DNA from: Saccharum officinarum
Lineage: Eukaryota > Streptophyta > Magnoliopsida > Poales > Poaceae
Assembly (NCBI GenBank): GCA_020631735.1
Contig: CM036160.1
Coordinates: 109,985,860-110,049,859 of the forward strand
Reading direction: 5' to 3'
Length of the DNA stretch: 64,000 bases
A program made the translations under genes and the position numbers. Positions 1-9,225 of the stretch are shown in pieces (position 1 is the first letter of the stretch; each line of letters begins with the position of its first letter). The notes beneath the pieces were generated by a model, which was not told where the DNA came from, did no database searches, and worked only from the letters and a program-made list of their open reading frames with translations.

Positions 1-894
1 GTTCTCTGAGCTTTGCGTGTAAACGAAACAGTAATCCTTAATAAAATTTGTTCTATACTCATATGTCTACAACTCTTGTCTACGTGCATAAGTCTAACTC
101 AAATAGTCGGAAGCTACAGAGGTTCAAAGCTTTGGCAGACACAGTGAAACGTTCAGTTTTCAGGGTTCAGAGACAGTTTTGAGTAGGATTAATTAGCTGA
201 ATAATTAGTAGCTGATTACTAATCTTTTGTTATCAAGAGTTGCACCATTTGAAACATTAAACTTTATATTTACATTTTGAGCTAACTAGTCATATAAGTT
301 TATATGTGAAACTGCTCAAAATTCAGTTCCCAAAACTGAATGCTAATACTGTTCTTCAGAGATGACGTCAGAGTTAAGTCAAACAGCACTTTGACGAATC
401 TTGGGCTGAGTAATTGAACGCTAACCTTAGCTCTTTTGTCAGTAGTAGATTATACTACATGACAGAGTAAACTACATAGTCCTAATCTGGGCTTAACTGA
501 CATATCAGTTCTTATATAAAATCGATCTAAAATGAGCTCCAAGCTTAGAACAAGTTAACTGAACTTCAGAGTTCAGAACTTCAGACCTACGAAAAACGGC
601 TAAGGGCTGATTCCAGAGCTAAGTCAAACGCATATTGGGACACCTAACTTACTGCTAATCGTTGATCCATTGACATCAAGAACTATAACATTGATAAGAG
701 CAAAGATTGTACTTCTACTTGGGACTGAACTGTATATAAACTTGAAACATTCAATCCTAGTTTCCAGACTCGAGCAATATTGTAGTGATTGGGGTTTTCA
801 TGAAAAGAACATTAAACTACACCTTTAAGGTTGCTATCAATATAACCTACCTAGGTTAGGGTTCATAACTTATGCTTATCTTAAAGGCTACCTG
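1..894. other. No gene seen; AT-rich intergenic sequence
   Basis: I found no ORF of note, no terminal repeats and no RNA gene here. The stretch ends at the target-site duplication of the solo LTR that follows. Confidence 0.5.
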
Positions 895-899
895 AGAGG

Positions 900-1914
900 T
901 GAAAGCCCAAGTTTGGTTTTGGTAATTAATGACACCAAGTTGCTAATGCCATGTGTTAAGTGTTTTGAGTTAGGCATAAGCAACACATGTGATGAAGGTG
1001 TATGTGGCAAGGAGTGGTGGCCACAAGATCACAAAGAGATGGTGCATGGACATGAAATGATGATCATGGTGAAGATGCACATAATACGATGGACATGATG
1101 TTCAAGTGGAAGAGAAGAAACTAAGAGCGCAAGGCAAAGGTATAACCATAGGGTTTTCCTTTTGCCGGTCTAAGATGAGTAGAGAAGTGATTGACCGGGT
1201 TTAGGATACATAGCCGACTATCAAGAGGGGCAATCACGGTTAGCTCGGGAATCAAGTGTCACTAGATCATTGTCTTGAGCATATGCATTAGGATCTAGTA
1301 AAAGAGCTAACATAACGCCTTGAGAAATGATTGTGAAATGCTAACACACATGCACATGGTGGTGTACACTTGGTGGTGTTAGCACTTTTGTGAAGACGCG
1401 TGGAGTTTGAGCGGTAGAGAAGGCGGTGGAGTTTGAGCGGTAGAGAAGAGTTTCAGCGCTTTTTGGAGAAGTGAAACGCCTATTTTCCTCTGTGTGCGTT
1501 GTGCGGTGCCCGCCGAGGGCTCGACTCTTGATAGTCGATTAGCTCGCGAACCGACAAGTGGGTGTATCGCCACAACGGGGAGTAGCTTGCCGGGAAGCAA
1601 GTGAACCTCGGGATAAATTCTTGTGTCATTCCCTTCCCGAGGATTTCTCTTGTGTTATTGATTGATTGGTACTTCTCATCTCTACACGGCGGTATAATCT
1701 CTCGAAGTTCTTCTCTCGTATTACTTCTTGTTTCTAGCTCGTAGTTGTTGTGTTTAGTGGATAGCCTTGTCTAGACTTGTGTAGGTGGCTTGCTTAATTA
1801 GTTAGAGCTAGTGCTTTTGCTTCGCCACCTTTCGTACTAACTTGTGGTTAAGTATTTATTGTAGAAGTTTTAATTAGGCTATTCACCCCCCCTCTAGCCT
1901 TTTTAGACCTTACA
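900..1914 (+). mobile_element. Solo LTR of a SIRE/Maximus-type Ty1-copia retrotransposon
   Basis: The unit starts with TGAAAGCCCAAG, ends with CCTTACA and is flanked by the 5-bp duplication AGAGG at 895-899 and 1915-1919, so both ends are exact. Its interior matches the LTR at 59617-62121 in order: the start with GGTTTTGGTAATT, the block near 1133 around GGCAAAGGTATAACC, the GACCGGGTTTAGGATA block, GTGAAATGCTAACACAC near 1333, and the ATTCACCCCCC-CTCTAG segment just before the 3' end. No internal region or second LTR is present, which is the product of LTR-LTR recombination. Unlike the other three SIRE-type LTRs with repeats in this window, it has no CCGGT-type array. Confidence 0.9.
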
Positions 1915-1956
1915 AGAGGTCATAGATTTAACCACTTACCAAACATGTTTTATGAA

Positions 1957-3627
1957 GAGCAAAATGCACCACAGGTCCATTACCTTTTTCCTCTGTGTCA
2001 TCTAGGTCCATCACCTTCTAAAGTGTAGTTTTAGGTCCATTAACTTTTTAGATGGTTTACCGTAGGTCCAAACCAGTTCGTTTGGTTATTAGCATGCACA
2101 GTCAGCTGCCACGGTGGCATGAATGTCACGAGAGGCTCACGTGATGCCCGATTGTTTGATGTTATTTTTGCCAACCCCCCCGCCTTTCTCTCCCTCTCAC
2201 ACTTCAGTTCTCTCCCACAAACACTTCGTCTCGTCCGCTTGCACACGACGCCGCCCGCCTCCTCCGCTACGCGCGACGCCGCTGCCCCCCTCCGCCTACG
2301 CGCCACGAGAGGTAGCCGACATGGTGGCCACGGGGCTGCCAGGAGGCCAGAGCCAGGCATGTGCGGGGCGGAGGAGCCGTGAGGGGCAGGTGCGCGGTGG
2401 CCGCCGTGCCGCATGGCCGGCCGGCGGTCGCGGAGGGGGCGCGGGCGGCCGGCTGAGGCCTCGACGCGGCGAGCGGCCCAGGGCGGCGCTGGTGGCTGGG
2501 GCGCGGGCAGGTGGCCGCACGGATGCGGCGGGCGGCGCGGATCGGGCCACCAAGGCCCTCTGATTGCAGTGTTGAAACAGAGAAGATCTTGGGGGCTTCA
2601 GTTCGACTCCAGAGGATTTTCTCACTGCACTGCACTAGCTGCTGTAGGCCACTGCAATACTGAGAAGAAAACAACAGCCATTATTCAGAATAGAATAGGA
2701 TTTTGTAGCTGCAGTGAGATCGTTGTGTTTGCTGTGTGTTTGTATTCTATCAATGCGTATACCCTGTCAATGTGTACACTTGTATTCTGTCAATGTTTAT
2801 CAATGCAACTAGTATCAAGATTTGGAGCTTCAGATATTTTATGGCATCCCTGAATTTATGAGCTTTGTTGCAATCTGAGGTAAATGACAGAGGAGCATTC
2901 TAAAATCTGAATGATGTATGGTTCCAATGTAAACAGAGTCCGATGTGTATAAACCTTACGACTCTACCTGATACAGTCCTTTAATTGTTCTGCAGCTCTC
3001 TTATCCGATAGTAACAAGTAGTCTGGATGTAGAAGATGGTACCTGATACTGCATCCATAACAACAGAAATTGAATTGTAAAAATCGCAGAACAACACTAT
3101 CTCAATGAACACACTCTGTGGCACTATTTTTCCTAATACTAATCAACATTGAAAATTTGCTCCAACACAGTACAGCACAGCACACATATGTGGTACTGTG
3201 TGACGCTGTAACTTCAACTTACTCAAGCCGATGCTGATTTTTTTCCCTGTGAAAATAGACCAAGGGAGCACAAATAATCTTTGTCCTAGAATAAATCAAC
3301 TAGATTTGTAAGCTAAACTCTTTTTTATGTTTGGCTAAATTTATAGACCTCGCGGACGATTCGACAATTGGGTGTGGAGGGGAATGACAGGGAGAGAAAC
3401 AGCCAGGGACGAATAGCAAAAGAAGCACCCAATCGGCCCAGCAAGGTGCGGTCAACCACATCCGCAGCCACGGTGGACAGGCACGTCGGATCGCTTCATG
3501 GTTGCAGGCAGATTTGGACCCCGGTGAAGCCCAAACAAAGATAATGGATCCAAAACTGCATTTTTAAAGGTAATGGACCTAGATGACACAGAGAAAAAAG
3601 GTAGTGGACTTGTGGTGCATTTTGCTC
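1957..3627. mobile_element. Mutator-like element (MULE) with about 70-bp TIRs, possible Pack-MULE
   Basis: The ends are inverted copies of each other for about 70 bp: GAGCAAAATGCACCACA, then a block reading 'ggtccattacc', then 'ctctgtgtcatctaggtcca' on the left, with the complement of all three at 3545-3627. A perfect 9-bp duplication TTTTATGAA lies at 1948-1956 and 3628-3636, which is the Mutator signature. No transposase can be read, so the element is non-autonomous. Its interior is split sharply: 2160-2560 is very GC-rich with open frames on both strands, while the rest is AT-rich. That pattern is typical of a captured gene fragment, but I do not recognise the donor. Confidence 0.85.
2160..2580. 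other. GC-rich insert inside the MULE, possible captured exon
   Basis: This is a GC-rich, CpG-rich block with overlapping open frames on both strands of 90 to 146 codons. No frame shows a domain I know, and composition alone would keep such frames open. It could be a captured 5' UTR plus first exon of a grass gene. I give no product. Confidence 0.3.
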
Positions 3628-3636
3628 TTTTATGAA

Positions 3637-3936
3637 AAATGCTTATGCATGCATGACGAATGCTAATGCTCCAGAAACGCTATGTCTAGATGTTACACTG
3701 ATCGGCCAGTGGCACCCCCTCCCCTTGGAGCCACATTTGTGTCAAACTTCGACTCGTTACGCTCGACCCTATGGACTTGAGCCTCTAGTAACTTGGTCAT
3801 GCACCACGCACCAGCCTTTGTGGGACTGTGGAGTCCGCAGAAGCCATGCCGCTGTGCTATTGTTCATCCAACTGCACATACAAGCAACCGACCGGGCGTT
3901 CTCGGCTGCGTGGCGGCGCGCAACCGACCCCGTCCG
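3637..3936. other. No gene seen
   Basis: Mixed-composition sequence between two transposons. The 113-codon frame here has no recognisable features. Confidence 0.4.
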
Positions 3937-4091
3937 CAGGGGCGAAGCTAGAGCAAATCAGAGGGGTGCCTGACTTTTGTAGATATGAAAATTTAATCTG
4001 AAACTATGATAAAAATCTGTTCCTAACATAGATTTTTTTAATTTTTGTGGGTGCCTGGGCACCCACGACCAACAACATAGCTCCGCCCCTG
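3937..4091. mobile_element. Small hAT-like MITE
   Basis: The left end CAGGGGCGAAGCTAG and the right end TAGCTCCGCCCCTG are inverted repeats differing at one position. The flanking 8-mers CCCGTCCG and CCTGCCCG match at 6 of 8 positions, consistent with an aged 8-bp hAT duplication. The centre contains a smaller hairpin around GGTGCCTGGGCACCC. The superfamily call rests on the CAGGGGCGGAGC-type terminus common in plant genomes. Confidence 0.6.
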
Positions 4092-5541
4092 CCTGCCCGC
4101 GTGAAATGCGTTGTGGTGAAATTGCACTTCACATGAGAAGCATAAATGAGATCCCTTTTCTTGGCCCGCAATGGACCAAGCAAGAAGCAATAACCTGTCT
4201 CATTCCATGCAATGCTTACAATTGAGGTAAGAAAACAAGATATAACAGATAAGCAGTAACAGGGGGGGCGGGGCACAATGTAATCTAGCAGCAGAAATTG
4301 CGTTAAGGAAAACAGAGGATCACAGATTCACAGCAAGCGAGGGCGTCAAAAGAGACAATAATGCCAATATGGTTCCTGGATCCAAACCCAAAACATTGTT
4401 TCCCCAAGTTCTCTGACAATAGTAGATAGCAAGACCAGACTGCCACCCACGGTTCCATCAAGGCATCAACGCTAGGCACCATCGCAAAAAGACCACCTTT
4501 ACTAATTACTACTACTACTACTAAACTTCGAAACTCAAAGACACTAACGAAGAAACGCAACGACAGACGGATACCCCAGCCACAGCTATGATACTTTGAT
4601 TCTTGCCAAACTCCTGAAGATTCAGCTAACTGCACTGTCCTCCTCAAGCCAAGTAGCGCTGCCAAGAACACGGTACGAGTATGTCAGCATGTTAACCTCA
4701 AAGAAAATCCAAATCAAACCGACCAAGTTCCAGAGAAACGGGTCGATTTTAAAACTTATGGCAAGCTCGTAAGAGGCTCACCATCTACGGTGCGAACGGC
4801 CATGGCGAGGTTGGCCGCGGACGCGACGCCGGCGCGCATCCACTCGTAGTATTAGCTCCGCACGCCGAACGTGAGGTAGCTGACGCAGAACATGGTGACG
4901 AACATCCAGGTGAGGATGCCGAGCGGCCACGCGCCAGCGTGTCAGCCGCGGCGCCGGCGAGGGCATCCTCTCCAGGACGCGCGCGAGCATCGCCTGCATG
5001 GCCACCGTGACCACGGTGAACAAGACGCTGGTGAGGCGGTGGCGGAGGTCGTAGCAAGCGGGGAGGACGGGACGGCGCGGGGCTCGACGCCGGCGCGAGC
5101 CTCGGCGCGATCACGACGATCATGGTGCCGAAGTAGAGGAACAGCGAGTACCTCCCACCTTGTGAGCAGCCTCTCCTGAGAAACGAATCGAAGAGAGGGG
5201 TCGGTGAAAATGAGGACACAAGAAGTTACTCCTAGTCCTATGAAGAAGACAAGATCATGAGTTGGGGATTATGAATATAGACACTGACAGCTTCCTCTTC
5301 CCTCCTCCCTTCCGCCTCAGCGGCAGCAACAGCCTTCTCCGCTGCAGACAAGATCGTGGTTTTAGGAAAAACATGGCATATCCAGAGGGAAACAAGACCC
5401 CGATGACAGAAAACCAGCAAAACTTTTGTTCCCGATGACAAGAGATCCATTGGACTGACATTTCAGGCATCAGAGAAGTGAAACAAGAACATGAAGAGCT
5501 AGGAAATAGTATACTGTACCATCCAAATCCATCTCGCGCGC
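4092..5541 (-). pseudogene. Decayed, unassigned gene-like block with membrane-protein-like exon
   Basis: On the minus strand an apparent splice acceptor (TTTCTCAG, near 5180) leads into a GC-rich exon running down to about 4783, where GATG is followed by GTGAGC, a plausible donor. Different frames of this exon spell hydrophobic, membrane-like stretches: one near 5100-5150 starting YSLFLYFGTMIVVIAPR, one near 4985-5050 (LFTVVTVAMQAMLAR) and one near 4860-4905 (WMFVTMFCVSYLTFGV). The frames are out of register and one is cut by a TAA at about 4854, so the copy is not functional as read. The sequence at 4260-4700 resembles 3' UTR. I do not recognise the family. The block abuts an assembly gap, so part may be missing. 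Confidence 0.35.
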
Positions 5542-5641
5542 NNNNNNNNNNNNNNNNNNNNNNNNNNNNNNNNNNNNNNNNNNNNNNNNNNNNNNNNNNN
5601 NNNNNNNNNNNNNNNNNNNNNNNNNNNNNNNNNNNNNNNNN
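5542..5641. other. Assembly gap (100 N)
   Basis: Exactly 100 N, a usual placeholder for a gap of unknown size. It separates the unassigned gene-like block from the protease part of a minus-strand gypsy element. The rest of that element's pol region and its 3' LTR are absent and presumably lost in this gap. Confidence 0.95.
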
Positions 5642-7103
5642 GTCTTTCATCCAGTTCATTCCTATTATTACATCCAAAACTAGTCCAGGCATAACTACCA
5701 GGTTCACTCGGAACTTCCGACTACCTAACTCAAAGGGTTGCCCCTCTAACCATCTTATTGGTTAACACATCAGCTCCTGCTGAACTTATGCGATAACCAT
5801 AACTCAATTCTGTGCATAGTTGTTCATGCTTCCGTGCAAATGCTTGACTCATAAAAGAATGCGAAGATCCAGAATCAAAAAGAACAACTGCAGGGTGATG
5901 GTTCACAGAAACTTACCAGCAGTTACAGGCTCTCCCTCAGGAACTTCATCAATGGCGGTGTGGTGTACACGAGCATTGTAAGTCTGTTGCTTCTTTTAGG
6001 CGGATAAGGGCAGAACTTTGAAAAGTGGCCTGGCTGACCACAGTTGTAGCAGGCCCTTTTCACTGTACCAGCAGACCCTATAGCTCCCTTGGAGTTGCTC
6101 TGTTCTCAGCTGCGCTGGTCTTTGTTGGCGGCACTGCGATCTTGTACGGTTTCTGTGGCCCCTTGTAGTTCTGGGTTTTATGCTGCGGCGGCCTGAACCT
6201 CGCACCAGGTGCGGACGGACGATAGATGAACGGTTGACAGGGACAACTCTGGACTGGGATGGTCCTGACTCGAACACTCTGCGGTTCTTGGGATGCGGTG
6301 TAAGCATTATTGTTCTTCTCTTGCTTCAAACAGTCACTGATAAAGTCGTTGAATCTGTTGCGGGTATTGGTACCCACATGCTTCATCATCTTCGGACTCA
6401 ACCCTCTCTTGAAACTAGCAATCTTCTTTGCATCTGTGTCAACCATGTCTGGGGCATAGCGGCACAAGTTATTAAAGGCATGCAGATACTGTGTCACCGT
6501 CTGGTACCCTGATTCAAGGCTAAAAACTCTCCAAGCTTCATCTCAACCAACCTGGGGAATATAAACTCCCTTAAAAGCTTCAGTGAAATCCCTCCAAGAG
6601 ATCTGGGCATTAGGAGGAAAAGTACTGCGGTGATGCTTCCACCACATTCCTGCTGGTCCTTGTAACTGATGTGCAGCATACTCTACTTTCAGAACTTCTG
6701 TCATCCTTAACACACGGAACTTATCTTCCATAGTGTTAATCCATTCTTCGGCATCAAGTGGCTCTGCTGCTTCTTTGAAAATAGGTGGCCTCGTATCCAT
6801 GAAATCCTTGAAACTGCTGTACTGGTTCACTCCCTGGCCACCACCTTGATTATTTCCTCTTTGAACATTTTCCGCGATGGTACGCAGAAAGTCTTCCATA
6901 TTCCTCTGTGATTGTTCAGTACTGCGTTGACTTCCAAGAAACTGTGTGAAGAACATTTCTGCGGTAAGCGGCGGAGGAGGGGGCAAATGTGGTTCTGGAC
7001 GTGGTTCCTGGTGGTTGACATTGTTGGCACCACTTCCACCAGCTCCTGCACCGTTGCCACCAGTCTCAGCGGCTTCGTACGTAGCACGACGAGTGTTGGT
7101 CAT
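5642..7103 (-). pseudogene. Gypsy gag-protease, frameshifted
   Basis: The gag start is the ATG at 7103, directly after TATGCAG, which looks like a splice acceptor. The first open segment, to 6543, has a Pro-rich stretch and then the gag core containing LDAEEWINTMEDKF and LQGPAGMWWKHH, which is characteristic of Ty3/gypsy capsid. It continues in other frames: GEFLALNQGT near 6500-6550, QYLHAFNNLCRYAP below 6497, a CX2CX4HX4C zinc knuckle (CYNCGQPGHFSKFC) at about 6010-6052, and the aspartic protease signature DSGSSHSF at about 5850-5880. At least three frame changes are needed, including one just upstream of the protease motif near 5910, so the copy is inactive. The protease reading resumes after the gap boundary up to 5707. 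Confidence 0.85.
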
Positions 7104-7455
7104 CTGCATATTTCAGCAACAAGCACAATTGAGTGAAGTTGTAAAATTGTGTCCGAAGGAACAATCATGCCATACTGAATTCATTGGAGAGAACAAGTCA
7201 TACAAGAAAACAGAGGCGCAATAATTTCATTCCAATTGAACAACAGCACCAATTAAGTTACTTCAAAAGCAACATCGCGTTCCATACAACCATGTTGCCA
7301 GCATACATACACTGGACTTTTATACGTTCGGGTATCGCATACACAACCAAACTCCAAAGATCATCAGTCTCAAGGTCGAACAGGATACATCATGATACAT
7401 GGAACCCAAAAGAAGGCCATCGCGTCACGCCTAGCTACTAACGCATGACACTATC

Positions 7456-8430
7456 CTACTCCTCGGGGCCATCGTCGATGTCGGAGGCGTCGCCATTGCT
7501 ACCCTCAGCTGCAGCGTCGTCGTCGATGTCCATCTGAGCGGCGTTCGGAGGAGCATACGGGCCCATCCCGTTGTAGAGGGCATGGAACTCTTCATGCAAG
7601 TTGGCATTGTACCCTTCTAGCTCCTCGACCCTCTGCCTCAGAAGGTCTCTCTCGTTCCAGGCTTCATTCCTTTCTTGTACTAGCTGCTCCAACAAGCGAT
7701 CTGCATTCCTGTTGGCCTGAGTCAGCCTCTGTACTTGCTGCATGGAACTCTCGCCTCTCTCGAGAGCTCGGTCCCGCTGCAAGCTCATATCAGCCAACTG
7801 CTCCTGCAAGCTAGCTATGGCACGCGCTTGCTTTTTCTTCTGCTTCCTTGCTTCCAGCCGATCATCACCACGTAGGCCAGTCAAGGTCCAATAGGTATTC
7901 TCCAGACCTTGGTATGCCCTGATGGCTGCATACATGGCACTCATGGTGTGATTGTCGCTAGCCAGTCCTTCACTGGGGCCTCTAACCAGGGCACTTCCTT
8001 GCGGCTGTACCCAAATGGCGTCGCGAGGATCATCTCTCGGGAAGGTACCGGCCAAAGCTGCTGCTAACTCATTGGGAAATCTGCTCATGATGTCTCGGAT
8101 GACGCGAAAAGCTGCGCCCTCTGCACCCTCGACTGGAGTGCGTCCTTCGAACTCCAAATGCCAACCATCCCATTCTGGCGCATCACCAAGAGCAGGGACG
8201 GTGATCTCTACCACAGCAAGTCCATTTTCAGCTAGCTGGCTCTCGCTCCAAGAGTAAACTGGCTCTTGTCCCTCCGGGTACCCCACATCATGGAGCACTC
8301 TCCAAAGCAAGGTGGGCATGCCAAACTCGCTTAGAAAAGTGTCCGTGTTGCGGTGCTCCCGCGGGGCTAGCTGACGACGGGGTGCTCTTCCTCCAGTGGA
8401 CTTGCGGGCAGTCTGCTTCGTGCGGGCCAT
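7456..8430 (-). CDS. Retroelement extra ORF: histone H3 tail mimic fused to a coiled-coil protein
   Basis: A fully open 324-residue frame. I start it at the ATG at 8430 rather than the in-frame ATG at 8466, because the 8430 start sits directly after CTACAG, an acceptor-like site, and gives a product beginning MARTKQTARKSTGG. Residues 2-22 match histone H3 residues 1-21 at 19 of 21 positions. The two changes are K14R and K18R, so K4, K9, R2, R8, S10 and R17 are kept while two acetylation-target lysines are replaced. Residues 30-185 look globular, with no histone fold and no domain I know. Residues 192-204 are strongly basic, 192-285 form a predicted coiled coil, and 300-324 are an acidic Asp/Glu tail. 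The ORF lies between the 5' LTR and gag on the same strand. Unlike the neighbouring gag it has no stop or frameshift. The function is unknown; chromatin-reader binding is only an inference. Confidence 0.8.
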   Translation of the reverse strand: MARTKQTARKSTGGRAPRRQLAPREHRNTDTFLSEFGMPTLLWRVLHDVGYPEGQEPVYSWSESQLAENGLAVVEITVPALGDAPEWDGWHLEFEGRTPVEGAEGAAFRVIRDIMSRFPNELAAALAGTFPRDDPRDAIWVQPQGSALVRGPSEGLASDNHTMSAMYAAIRAYQGLENTYWTLTGLRGDDRLEARKQKKKQARAIASLQEQLADMSLQRDRALERGESSMQQVQRLTQANRNADRLLEQLVQERNEAWNERDLLRQRVEELEGYNANLHEEFHALYNGMGPYAPPNAAQMDIDDDAAAEGSNGDASDIDDGPEE

Positions 8431-9207
8431 CTGTAGCACAAGTTTTAAATTACCCGGTGAGAACATATTTTAGTTGAGGTCACTTTTATCGAAATGGAAT
8501 AATCCTTTTATAAGGGGAGGAATGCATGCCATGAATGGAATGCACAAACAATATGATGCATGCACGAGTCTTACGTTCTCACAAACTTAGGAAAAAAAAA
8601 ACATCTAACGGTGAATTCGGTGGCATACAACGATCTCTCATATACGTAACTAATTCGGTCTACACGATACGCTGTTATGTACCTGCAGAAAACTCATTTC
8701 AGCCCATTCCCATGAATGCATGAAAGCAGTAAATCTATCTACACGCTTTACACGAATCCCCAGATGCGTGTACAACGGTAGTGACTACCCAAACACATCG
8801 TCCTATTGACGGCATCGCCTCAACGGACGGAACACCCACACATGCGACACTTTTATAAAAACATGTGTAAAACATGTAATTATCCAAGTATCATATAAGC
8901 ACTTTCCCTAGATCGGCGGTGTATCCGATCATGCTCTCACAACTCACACTTACCGAAGCGTAGAGGTAACTGATCCATACATTACCACTCAATTAAGTGG
9001 CACTCATACAATAGCACGCCGTATGAGCAACGAAAAAGAAATATGGTGCAGAACCCCAAGTTAGTACTTAAATAGCCACCTAGAGTCCTTAACTGGGCAT
9101 ACAGGATATGACCACTGGCACACTTTTTTTTTTTTTTTAGTTTCAAAATCACACTTCTTAAGCAGGGTTTTGGTTTAAATACACTTATGAACAGTAATTA
9201 CGCTAAA
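8431..9207 (-). other. Retroelement leader between primer-binding site and extra ORF
   Basis: No ORF is supported here. The segment is the 5' untranslated leader of the gypsy element read on the minus strand, and contains a run of T at 9127-9139. It ends in the pyrimidine/CAG-like junction that directly precedes the ORF start. Confidence 0.6.
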
Positions 9208-9223
9208 CCATGCTCCGATGCCA
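9208..9223 (-). other. Primer-binding site, initiator-Met tRNA type
   Basis: On the minus strand TGGCATCGGAGC lies two bases after the LTR end. It differs at two positions from the TGGTATCAGAGC that pairs with plant initiator tRNA-Met. Confidence 0.75.
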
Positions 9224-9225
9224 GC

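Noticed and set aside
5255..5765. Frames running across the N gap
   Set aside because: The 34 unknown residues come from N bases, and the two sides belong to different sequences.
7456..8430. A genuine histone H3 gene or H3 pseudogene
   Set aside because: Only the first 21 residues match H3. There is no histone fold, and the ORF lies between the LTR and gag of a retroelement.
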